From NCBI GenBank assembly GCA_034440595.1, contig JAWXCH010000216.1:1-11537 (forward strand): 11,537 nt of DNA. The letters run 5' to 3'. The position numbers were made by a program, and so were the translations under genes. Source of the DNA: JAWXCH01 sp034440595. GTDB lineage: Bacteria > Planctomycetota > Planctomycetia > Pirellulales > JALHPA01. Shown here piece after piece: positions 1 to 5,137 of this stretch. Each line of letters begins with the position of its first letter. Position 1 is the stretch's first letter. The notes under the pieces are model-generated. The model was not told the origin of the DNA. It did not search any database and saw only the letters and a list, made by a program, of their open reading frames with translations.

Positions 1-78
1 CCACCGCCAGGCATGCCGATGGCTCCGCCTCGGGCCGTACCTAGCGATGCTCCGCAGGCTGACGATAAGCTCCCCTAG
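1..78 (+). CDS. C-terminal end of an unidentified Pro/Ala-rich protein (partial)
   Basis: The first frame is open from the window edge to a TAG at 76-78 and gives 25 residues rich in proline and alanine, ending in ADDKLP. The proline-rich, low-complexity character fits the disordered tail of a longer protein whose body lies outside the window. It would converge with the PepSY-like gene at 115. No domain can be recognised, and 25 residues are too few to exclude a chance open frame. Confidence 0.3.
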   Translation, partial: PPPGMPMAPPRAVPSDAPQADDKLP

Positions 79-114
79 CCATTTTTCCAGGCACTCGGGC
101 CAAATGTACTTGGT

Positions 115-687
115 TCACGCCTCTTTGGCTTTTTCTTCCGTTTTCCTCTCCTCCTCGTCGTCTTCGTCAAGCAATTTCGACACCAACAAACCTTCTTTCG
201 CCACGATGATTTCGTAGTTCTTTCCTTCGAGCGTCGCTTCGATCACGTATTCGGTTTTGTCGCCCTGGGTCACTTCGTAAACGGTTTCGATTTTCGCTCC
301 CCTCGACTCGCGGCTGAGGGTCTTCTGCACGGTGACGGGGCAATCGGCGAATTTGACCTCGGATGTCATTTCTTCCTCTTCGACGAGTACTTTTTCGATT
401 AAGGTCCCATCTTCAGCGACAAGGATTTCGTAATCCCTCGCTGCAAAAGTCACCTCTGCATTAAAAAATGATTTGTCGTCTTCCGTGACTTTGACAACTT
501 CGTTGAGGGCGGCTCCAACGGTCTCTTGGTGAATCGTCTTCTGGATGGCGGGTGGACAGTCCACAAATTCTATTTCAGTCACGACGACTCCGACGACCTT
601 GCTTTCATCACTGGCAGCAAAAACGCACCAACCTGCTGTCAGCACGGCAAACGCAATTGGTCCAATCACGCTATTTCGGGTCTTCAT
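115..687 (-). CDS. Secreted protein with two PepSY-like repeats (copy A)
   Basis: The 190-residue product has an N-terminal Sec signal (MKTRNS, then a hydrophobic run to about residue 25, cleavage likely near FAA). The mature protein holds two homologous repeats, about residues 37-102 and 109-173. Each has the pattern F-x-D-C-P, then QKT, a GA-x-(L/I) turn, an acidic strand, and Y-E-I-(L/I)-V-A-x-(D/E)-G. This resembles the PepSY-like/DUF2874 fold found in periplasmic proteins. One Cys is conserved in each repeat (DCP). The C-terminus is a charged Glu/Lys tail. I chose ATG 687 over a start 24 codons upstream because an AAGGAG site lies 8 bases before it and the signal peptide then begins properly. 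A paralogue of about the same length lies at 3229-3804, roughly six residues in ten identical by eye. PepSY-like proteins often bind ligands or modulate partners, but no specific role can be assigned here. Confidence 0.8.
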   Translation of the reverse strand: MKTRNSVIGPIAFAVLTAGWCVFAASDESKVVGVVVTEIEFVDCPPAIQKTIHQETVGAALNEVVKVTEDDKSFFNAEVTFAARDYEILVAEDGTLIEKVLVEEEEMTSEVKFADCPVTVQKTLSRESRGAKIETVYEVTQGDKTEYVIEATLEGKNYEIIVAKEGLLVSKLLDEDDEEERKTEEKAKEA

Positions 688-695
688 GACTTTGG

Positions 696-701
696 CTCCT
701 T
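696..701 (-). promoter_or_regulatory. Ribosome binding site of PepSY-like copy A
   Basis: The minus strand reads AAGGAG, 8 bases before ATG 687. It decides the start in favour of the 190-residue form. Confidence 0.6.
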
Positions 702-728
702 CACTTCGACGTCTCGGTTCAGAGATCG

Positions 729-759
729 ATAACATTCTTGGGCACATTGTTGCAGTCAA
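729..759 (-). promoter_or_regulatory. Possible promoter of PepSY-like copy A
   Basis: On the minus strand TTGACT (754-759) matches a -35 box at 5 of 6 positions. TGTTAT (729-734) is a 4-of-6 match to a -10 box with a long 19-base spacer. It sits in the 158-base gap between the histidine kinase stop and this gene. The fit is weak and rests on consensus only. Confidence 0.25.
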
Positions 760-797
760 TACGCTGGTGAATCACTTGGCGGGCTAGACAAAGCCAT
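756..797 (-). pseudogene. Relict of an S-x-P-x-SDSPAY C-terminal tail
   Basis: The minus strand here encodes MALSSPPSDSPAY followed by TGA at 756-758. Its last ten residues match the end of the cupin at 3868 (SFPASDSPAY) at eight positions, including stop codon type and relative place upstream of a PepSY-like gene. The frame is also in phase with the histidine kinase: after the kinase TGA at 846-848, 29 sense codons run to this second TGA. The simplest reading is the last remnant of a decayed cupin-like or other small gene. Stop-codon readthrough of the kinase is an unlikely alternative. Confidence 0.35.
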
Positions 798-845
798 CTC
801 CGTGCTGCAAATCCTGAAGATCGCCAAGGAAGTGCAGTAATTCCA

Positions 846-2648
846 TCAACTCCTGCGGAGGTAGGGCAGGTCAACGACTATCCGTGTTCCCTCACCGAGG
901 GTACTGTTAATCGTGCATGTTCCGCCTGCAATTCTCGCCCGCTCGGTCATTCCTTTTAGTCCATGAGTTCCTTTGGACTTAGTTGCCGGCGTAAAACCCA
1001 CGCCCCAGTCACGAACTTCGAGATGTACACCGTCTCCACGCAGACCTAGCTCAACTTGAACGTTTTCGCTCTGGCTGTGCTTAGCGATGTTCGTCAAGGC
1101 TTCTTGTACGATGCGATAAATCGCTTCCTCGATTTGTGGTTCCATCCTCTCCAATCTGTCGTCTTTGATGAACTCGACATGCACATGTGCCCGATCTTCT
1201 TCCTGAATCAAATGCTCCACAGCAGCCACCACTCCCCAATCATCCAGCACGGGCGTGCGAATGCCATTCATGAGCCGGCGACCCTCATCGACGGTCTTCC
1301 GCAAGATGCCCACGATATGTTCGATCTGCTCAGCGAGGGCATCTGATTTCTCTTGACTGCGTGTGCCTTCCAATTGCATCAGGGCTCCAGCGGCATATTG
1401 CACAATGCCATCGTGGATTGCGTATGCGATCAATTGCCGCTCGTGATCTTGGACTTCAATTGTGTGTCGCAACAATTCTTGTTCTTCTGCGATAGCCTCT
1501 GCCGCCCTTTTTCGGTCAGAGATATCGGTGGAAATACCTCCCACAGCGATGCATTGTCCCGTTGGATCAAGGATCGGAAACTTGACTGAGACATACGTGT
1601 GGGGTCCGTCACTATGCGGTACAACTTCCTCGAATTCCAATGGTTTTCCGGTGTCCATTACTTGTTGGTCATTAGCCTGGAGCTTTGCAACGACATCACT
1701 TGGAAAGATATCGGCATCGGTCTTACCAACCACGTGATGTTGCGTGACGTTGAAGAGTTCCTCATACCGCCTGTTAATCACCAGATAGCGACCCTGCGTG
1801 TCCTTGAGATAGATCACTGCTGAGGTATTGTCCATCATGGCCTGAAATCGATTTTCACTGGCTCGCAGCTTCTCCTCAGCCTGCCTTCGCTCAGTGACGT
1901 CGAGCACGGCACCGATAAAACGAACGGCTCGACGATTAGGCTCCTCGCCTTCAAACATCGCCTGTCCCTTGGCGATAAACCAATGAGTTGTGTTATCGGG
2001 CCAAACTAAGCGGCAATCGATTTCGTATTTGCCGTCGCCGGTCGGATCGAATGCTTCTTGAATTGCTTGATTGACTCTTTCCAAGTCTTCTGGATGAATT
2101 CGGTCTCGGAAGGATAAGTCGCTTGCACTTGCATCAGGCGAGAACCCAAGCATTGCTTTGGTACGACTGGACAACTCCTGCTCGCCAGTGACGGGATTAA
2201 AATCCCACGTCCCAATATTGGCGGACTTTACCGCTAAGCGAAGTCGTTCTTCCTGCTGTCGCAATTGAGCTTCACTCGAACGGACAGCCTTCTCAGCGGC
2301 CTTGCGATCCTGTATTTCACTTTGCAGTGCGGAGCGGGCATCTTGCTCCGATTTGCCGACAAGGACAACAATAGCTCCAAGAATGAGATACGCAATGAGG
2401 CCGATTAGAAAATACGGATCGTAGAGGTCAGGACCAATGAAATAGAAAATAGTCACGGGCAAGGCTCCGGCCAACAGGGAGAAGACCGAAGGACCAAATC
2501 CGAAATAGCGGGAACATATAAACGTGCTGATTAAAAAGAGGTCAAATCCAAAACGATTCCCAAGTACCGGAATCAACAAGAATCTGACGAAAGCGGTGAC
2601 GATGACAACAACTGACGCAAGTCCGTAAGAGCGAAGGGCTGTGGGCAT
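846..2648 (-). CDS. Membrane sensor histidine kinase (DUF4118-like, PAS-PAS-HisKA_3-HATPase)
   Basis: The 600-residue protein has an N-terminal hydrophobic region (about 8-98; three or four membrane segments) resembling the DUF4118 sensor module, including a GFGPSVFSLLAG stretch. A coiled linker follows (100-135). The first PAS domain spans about 136-255 (PAS_3 type, HPEDLERV, ending DVTERRQAEE). The second spans about 264-380 (ending GGISTDISDRKRA). The dimerisation segment carries the phospho-acceptor in ERQLIAYAIHDGIVQ, His412, typical of the NarX/DesK HisKA_3 class. The ATPase has an N box (EALTNIAKHSQ, Asn520), G1 box DWGVGF (547-552) and G2 box GTHGLKGMTERA. All key residues are present, so it should be active. 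By family it would phosphorylate a NarL/LuxR-type response regulator, but none is encoded in the window. The ATG at 2648 has no clear Shine-Dalgarno; a 13-base motif shared with the PepSY-like copy B leader lies just upstream. PepSY-like copy A follows after 158 bases. Confidence 0.93.
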   Translation of the reverse strand: MPTALRSYGLASVVVIVTAFVRFLLIPVLGNRFGFDLFLISTFICSRYFGFGPSVFSLLAGALPVTIFYFIGPDLYDPYFLIGLIAYLILGAIVVLVGKSEQDARSALQSEIQDRKAAEKAVRSSEAQLRQQEERLRLAVKSANIGTWDFNPVTGEQELSSRTKAMLGFSPDASASDLSFRDRIHPEDLERVNQAIQEAFDPTGDGKYEIDCRLVWPDNTTHWFIAKGQAMFEGEEPNRRAVRFIGAVLDVTERRQAEEKLRASENRFQAMMDNTSAVIYLKDTQGRYLVINRRYEELFNVTQHHVVGKTDADIFPSDVVAKLQANDQQVMDTGKPLEFEEVVPHSDGPHTYVSVKFPILDPTGQCIAVGGISTDISDRKRAAEAIAEEQELLRHTIEVQDHERQLIAYAIHDGIVQYAAGALMQLEGTRSQEKSDALAEQIEHIVGILRKTVDEGRRLMNGIRTPVLDDWGVVAAVEHLIQEEDRAHVHVEFIKDDRLERMEPQIEEAIYRIVQEALTNIAKHSQSENVQVELGLRGDGVHLEVRDWGVGFTPATKSKGTHGLKGMTERARIAGGTCTINSTLGEGTRIVVDLPYLRRS

Positions 2649-2657
2649 ATGCTGTCA

Positions 2658-2670
2658 CTTGTGATGAATC
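2658..2670 (-). repeat. 13-base leader motif, copy 1 (before the histidine kinase)
   Basis: The minus strand reads GATTCATCACAAG, ending 9 bases before the kinase ATG. The identical 13-mer lies at 3819-3831 on the same strand, 14 bases before the ATG of PepSY-like copy B. Position and identity suggest a shared cis element or a duplicated leader. Confidence 0.55.
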
Positions 2671-2792
2671 GTCTGCCAGGAGTGTTTCCGATTGCAAGGC
2701 TGGTGCGGAAACAAATCAGCATTCTAAACGACCGGCTTTTTCGGAGGAAGTTGCCGGGGCACATTTACCAGAGTCCATTCCCCCGTGGATAG

Positions 2793-2987
2793 CCACGTCA
2801 ACGAGTATTTCGTCAAAGCGATTGGCTGGAGATGCTGAAACCCTATCCTTCGGAGGAGAAGGAAGCTTCAGTCAGCACGGTCGTCGATAATTCTAGAAAC
2901 GAAATGAAGGCGTACATCGAGGTGGCTAGGTCTAGCAGCAGCCGCGGTTGCGAGCCCGCTACACGCCTGACGAAATGCGGGGCTTAG
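2793..2987 (+). pseudogene. Decayed C-terminal fragment of an SRAP (HMCES/YedK-type) gene
   Basis: The plus frame is open from 2793 to a TAG at 2985-2987. The part from 2820 to about 2927 reads DWLEMLKPYPSEEKEA, then SVSTVV, then NSRNE and YIEV. This matches the well-conserved C-terminal end of SRAP proteins, whose usual form is L-x-PYP-x-EEM-x-A-x-PVST-x-V-N-x-x-x-N and then a Pro/Glu segment. SRAP proteins sense abasic sites in single-stranded DNA through an N-terminal Cys2. Here the N-terminal catalytic part is absent, no start codon context exists, at least one codon is missing before SVST, and the frame continues into unrelated sequence. It is a remnant, not a functional gene. Assignment rests on motif memory. 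Confidence 0.55.
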
Positions 2988-3228
2988 CTGATCAAGACGT
3001 GCGGCCTTCGCCAGAAGTTCCGCATTTATCTTTTCTAAGTCTGACGTCGGGATGTCGCTACGGTTGCACGTCACCGTCTGTCGCCAGAGCCCGAAATGTT
3101 TGGCCATCGATTTCCAAAACAGTCACGTCGAAGGTGCCAGGGCCGCACAGAAAGTCACAAGCTATTGGAGAGACTGGGCGGCCGATGAAAATGGACGTCG
3201 CATTTGTTTAAGCCGCCCGATCCAGATC

Positions 3229-3804
3229 CTAAGTCTTTCTGACTTTCTCTTCTGTTTCCCTCTCCTCTTCGATTTCTTCGTCAAGCAATTTCGAAATCAG
3301 AATGCCATCTTCTCCGACGATAATTTCGTAAATCTTGCCCTCGATCTTCGCACCGGTCACGTATTCTGTTTTTCCGTTTTCGGTCACCTCGTACACGGTT
3401 TCCAATTTGGCTCCCCTCGATTCACGCCTGAAGGTCTTTTGCACGGGAGCCGGACAATCGGAGAACTTAACTTCTCTTGTTGTGCCGTCGTCGTCTTCGT
3501 TGAGCATTTTTCCTATTAGCGTCCCATCTTCAGCCACGAGGATTATGTAATCCCTGTCATCGATGGTCACGTCAGCCTTGAAAATCGACTTGTCGGCTTC
3601 CGTCGCTTTGACCACATCGTTGAGTTTGGCTCCAACGGACTCTGCTTGGATTGCTTTCTGGATTGGAAGCGGACAGTCAGCAAACTTGATCCTGGTTTCG
3701 ACGATCTCCACATCGCCGCTTTCTTTCGGAGCGGCCGCGAGGCACCAAGCAGTTCCGAGTACGGCAATTGCAAATATGGCAAACAGGCTTTTTCGATGGG
3801 TCAT
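3229..3804 (-). CDS. Secreted protein with two PepSY-like repeats (copy B)
   Basis: The 191-residue product has a signal peptide (MTHRKS, hydrophobic to about residue 25, cleavage likely after LAA or AAA). Its two repeats lie at about 38-102 and 110-174 and are built as in copy A (115-687): F-(A/S)-D-C-P, QK, ES-(V/R)-GAKL, D-x-D-Y or IYEIIV, EDG. The tail is again Glu/Lys/Arg-rich. One Cys per repeat is conserved in both proteins, giving four DCP motifs in the window. An in-frame TTG at 3846 would add 14 polar residues before the signal, so ATG 3804 is preferred, although its Shine-Dalgarno is poor. The cupin ends 63 bases upstream on the same strand and the two may be co-transcribed. Function is unknown; a periplasmic or surface binding role is inferred. 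Confidence 0.8.
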   Translation of the reverse strand: MTHRKSLFAIFAIAVLGTAWCLAAAPKESGDVEIVETRIKFADCPLPIQKAIQAESVGAKLNDVVKATEADKSIFKADVTIDDRDYIILVAEDGTLIGKMLNEDDDGTTREVKFSDCPAPVQKTFRRESRGAKLETVYEVTENGKTEYVTGAKIEGKIYEIIVGEDGILISKLLDEEIEEERETEEKVRKT

Positions 3805-3818
3805 GGGGAAGTTCGTTT

Positions 3819-3831
3819 CTTGTGATGAATC
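3819..3831 (-). repeat. 13-base leader motif, copy 2 (before PepSY-like copy B)
   Basis: GATTCATCACAAG on the minus strand, 14 bases before ATG 3804, is identical to the motif at 2658-2670. Next to it, at 3833-3844, is a perfect 5-base-arm palindrome, GTTTC-ac-GAAAC. Confidence 0.5.
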
Positions 3832-3867
3832 CGTTTCACGAAACAATGTTTTATTCTGTCCGAGTCA

Positions 3868-4263
3868 TCAATATGCGGGCGAATCGCTAGCCGGAAACGA
3901 CTCCTCGGAAGCTTCCTGCACTACAGCAAGCACCTTCTTTGGCGGCAAGATGATGGTCACCAACAATGACGAATCGTCGATTGCCTTTAGCGAATGAGGC
4001 ACGGCCGTCGCCAGGTGCAAGAAATCGCCAGGACCAAGTTCCTGGCTCTTTCCATTCGCCGTAAATGAAACTCGCCCCTCCAAGCATTGAACGGTGATCG
4101 GCCCCGGAGCCTTGTGCGTTGGGATTTCTTTTCCGCTTGGAACCACAAGCCGAATTGCTTCGAGATCGCTGGTCTTCGCAAGGGTCGTCGTCTTGGTCGA
4201 TTGCAATTCCTTGCCGAGCGGCAGATGCACGACCTCTCCTGATTTCGCGTGTGGGATCGACAT
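3868..4263 (-). CDS. Small single-domain cupin protein
   Basis: The 131-residue cytoplasmic protein (no signal peptide) has a cupin barrel at about 30-108. Cupin motif 1 is partly kept: PSGKEIPTHKAPGPITVQ with His50 and later CLEG with Glu62; the usual second His of H-x-H is replaced. Motif 2 is LGPGDFLHL with VPHSL, His90. Metal binding may therefore be reduced or altered; a ligand-binding or stress role is possible but not shown. The C-terminus ends EASEESFPASDSPAY, a short tail of unknown function recalled from the ends of many unrelated small bacterial proteins. The start is firmly set by AAAGGAGGAG just before ATG 4263 and a TATAAT box further up. PepSY-like copy B follows after 63 bases. 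Confidence 0.85.
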   Translation of the reverse strand: MSIPHAKSGEVVHLPLGKELQSTKTTTLAKTSDLEAIRLVVPSGKEIPTHKAPGPITVQCLEGRVSFTANGKSQELGPGDFLHLATAVPHSLKAIDDSSLLVTIILPPKKVLAVVQEASEESFPASDSPAY

Positions 4264-4265
4264 GA

Positions 4266-4275
4266 CTCCTCCTTT
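4266..4275 (-). promoter_or_regulatory. Strong ribosome binding site of the cupin gene
   Basis: The minus strand reads AAAGGAGGAG ending 2 bases before the ATG at 4263, with the GGAGG core at usual spacing. It is the strongest Shine-Dalgarno in the window. Confidence 0.75.
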
Positions 4276-4301
4276 GTCCGGATCGGTTTGCTTTGAACGC
4301 C

Positions 4302-4307
4302 ATTATA
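4302..4307 (-). promoter_or_regulatory. -10 box of the cupin promoter
   Basis: A perfect TATAAT on the minus strand would start transcription near 4295, giving a leader of about 30 bases before ATG 4263. No good -35 box is seen at 16-18 bases, so the promoter may depend on an activator, or the match may be chance. Confidence 0.4.
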
Positions 4308-4456
4308 GGGCGAGCGGGAGACGCATGGGCCTGGAGATTTAAATTGCTCCGCCTGCGAGAACAATGTGCAAAATGTCAAACGACTTTGAATTGTAGGTGG
4401 GCGATCAAAGAAGCGGAACGGTTTTTGCGTTGGCTCATTTTGTCTAGCTAGCAACG

Positions 4457-4486
4457 TTGACAAACTCAGCCGTATTTCACGATAGT
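4457..4486 (+). promoter_or_regulatory. Sigma-70-type promoter of the zinc-ribbon gene
   Basis: A perfect TTGACA (4457-4462) is followed after 18 bases by GATAGT (4481-4486; 4 of 6). The predicted start near 4493 leaves a leader of about 36 bases to ATG 4529. It is divergent from the cupin promoter; the 265-base gap 4264-4528 holds both and no further gene. Confidence 0.4.
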
Positions 4487-4517
4487 GGTGGCCGACTGAA
4501 AGGCACGTCTCGATGCA

Positions 4518-4523
4518 GGGAGG
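4518..4523 (+). promoter_or_regulatory. Ribosome binding site of the zinc-ribbon gene
   Basis: GGGAGG lies 5 bases before ATG 4529. A second candidate, GGAGG at 4584-4588, lies 9 bases before the internal in-frame ATG at 4598, so the true start is not settled. Confidence 0.5.
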
Positions 4524-4528
4524 ACAGA

Positions 4529-4747
4529 ATGGAAGATTCCAAACGTCACGGCAATCGACAAGATAAACACGCAGATTCATGTCGGAGGGTCGGAAAGATG
4601 GCCGTGTTGACCCGATGCGGAGTTTGCGACCAAGCCGTGGTCGGGGTCATCATCGGGAAAAAAGGGAGATACGCCATCGAGTGCAAAAACTGTGGCTACT
4701 CGGCGAGTTCGCACTTCAGCGATTCGAACAACCCGCCAAAAGCTTAG
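4529..4747 (+). CDS. Small zinc-ribbon protein
   Basis: The 72-residue product has two CxxC knuckles, RCGVCD (Cys30, Cys33) and CKNCGYS (Cys52, Cys55), 18 residues apart. Between them is a short strand-like stretch VVGVIIGKKGRYAIE. This is the layout of a four-Cys zinc ribbon. The first 23 residues are very polar and charged. An alternative start at Met24 (ATG 4598), which has its own Shine-Dalgarno, would give a compact 49-residue ribbon. Zinc ribbons of this size act in nucleic-acid or protein binding, but no specific role is indicated. It stands alone, preceded by a plausible promoter and convergent with the kinase gene. Confidence 0.6.
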   Translation: MEDSKRHGNRQDKHADSCRRVGKMAVLTRCGVCDQAVVGVIIGKKGRYAIECKNCGYSASSHFSDSNNPPKA

Positions 4748-4871
4748 GCCCACAACTTGATCGACTCAGTTGGCGGACATGCCTCTGCTGACCGACGCTA
4801 AGTTCCGCTGGCTCCTAACGTGGAGGCGTGTCGAATTAGCCTCGGTCAATTCTTGAAATTGATTTCCTCCA

Positions 4872-4902
4872 CGAAATCCAGAATTTACAAATTCGGATTT
4901 CG
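4872..4902. repeat. Long imperfect palindrome
   Basis: The arms CGAAATCC-a-GAATTT and AAATTCGGATTTCG pair over 14 base pairs with a single bulged A (4880) and a two-base centre. Weaker symmetry continues outward to about 4864-4910 (TTCC at one end, GGAA at the other). No T-run follows on either strand, so it is not a classical intrinsic terminator. A protein-binding operator or a processing hairpin is possible. Confidence 0.6.
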
Positions 4903-4939
4903 GAGTGGAAATGCCAGGTCCGACGAGCGACGCCTTTCG

Positions 4940-4958
4940 ACCGGGCCGCGACCCCGGT
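4940..4958. terminator. Possible weak terminator hairpin
   Basis: ACCGGG pairs with CCCGGT across a 7-base loop and is followed on the plus strand by TATTAAT. The stem is short and the T-run poor. It could end the zinc-ribbon transcript about 190 bases past its stop. Confidence 0.25.
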
Positions 4959-4981
4959 TATTAATCGCAAGTCGTCTTGGA

Positions 4982-5000
4982 GCCCAACCGGTTATTGGGC
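4982..5000. repeat. Short hairpin GCCCAA/TTGGGC
   Basis: A perfect 6-base-pair stem surrounds the loop CCGGTTA. It lies 138 bases beyond the kinase stop on the minus strand and has no T-run. Confidence 0.3.
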
Positions 5001-5137
5001 GAACACCATGCCGACTGCTACGTGTGGATCGTTTGGCAAATGCGTTAGCCCCCGTTCTGAGCCTGTCGATGCGTGAAGGGCGATGCATCTCCGAAAACTG
5101 ATTCCGGCCGACTTGATGAGCATGTGTTGCCGGAGCG

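Larger units (their letters stand above)
2649..3228. other. 580-base region without an intact gene
   Basis: No intact gene is convincing here. It contains the histidine kinase leader with its 13-base motif (2658-2670) and a plus-strand SRAP remnant (about 2820-2927). On the minus strand (3058-3164) a short frame has protein-like composition (GPGTFDVTVLEIDG, ATDGDVQP, then TAG) that I cannot assign. The stretch looks like a site where genes have decayed. Confidence 0.5.
4748..5137. other. 390-base convergent intergenic region rich in inverted repeats
   Basis: It lies between the ends of the zinc-ribbon gene and the kinase gene. I see no gene. It holds a long AT-rich palindrome (4872-4902) and two short GC-rich hairpins (4940-4958 and 4982-5000). 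The 9-mer CCGGTTATT occurs in or next to both short hairpins. Some of these probably serve as 3' ends for the converging transcripts, though none has a clear U-tract. Confidence 0.5.

Noticed and set aside
13..44. Lipoprotein signal considered for the PepSY-like proteins (Cys21)
   Set aside because: Residues before the Cys (AGW or TAW) do not fit a lipobox because Trp is at -1; a normal Sec cleavage site follows. The coordinates given here are nominal; the residue lies near 625-627 and 3742-3744.
757..840. Plus-strand reading of the relict region (QYAGESLGGLDKAIS to KEVQ, TAA at 838-840)
   Set aside because: Its composition looks like coding sequence, but the opposite strand matches the cupin tail and stop codon, and the same antisense pattern (QYAGESLAG) occurs over the real cupin end.
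3052..3997. Two long plus-strand open frames (3052-3519 and 3563-3997)
   Set aside because: They lie antisense to PepSY-like copy B and the cupin, lack ribosome sites and recognisable domains, and their composition is that of shadow frames.
3987..4580. Minus-strand open frame of 197 codons overlapping the cupin start
   Set aside because: It is in another frame over the cupin gene, which has a strong ribosome site, a -10 box and cupin motifs; the frame also spans the divergent promoter region.
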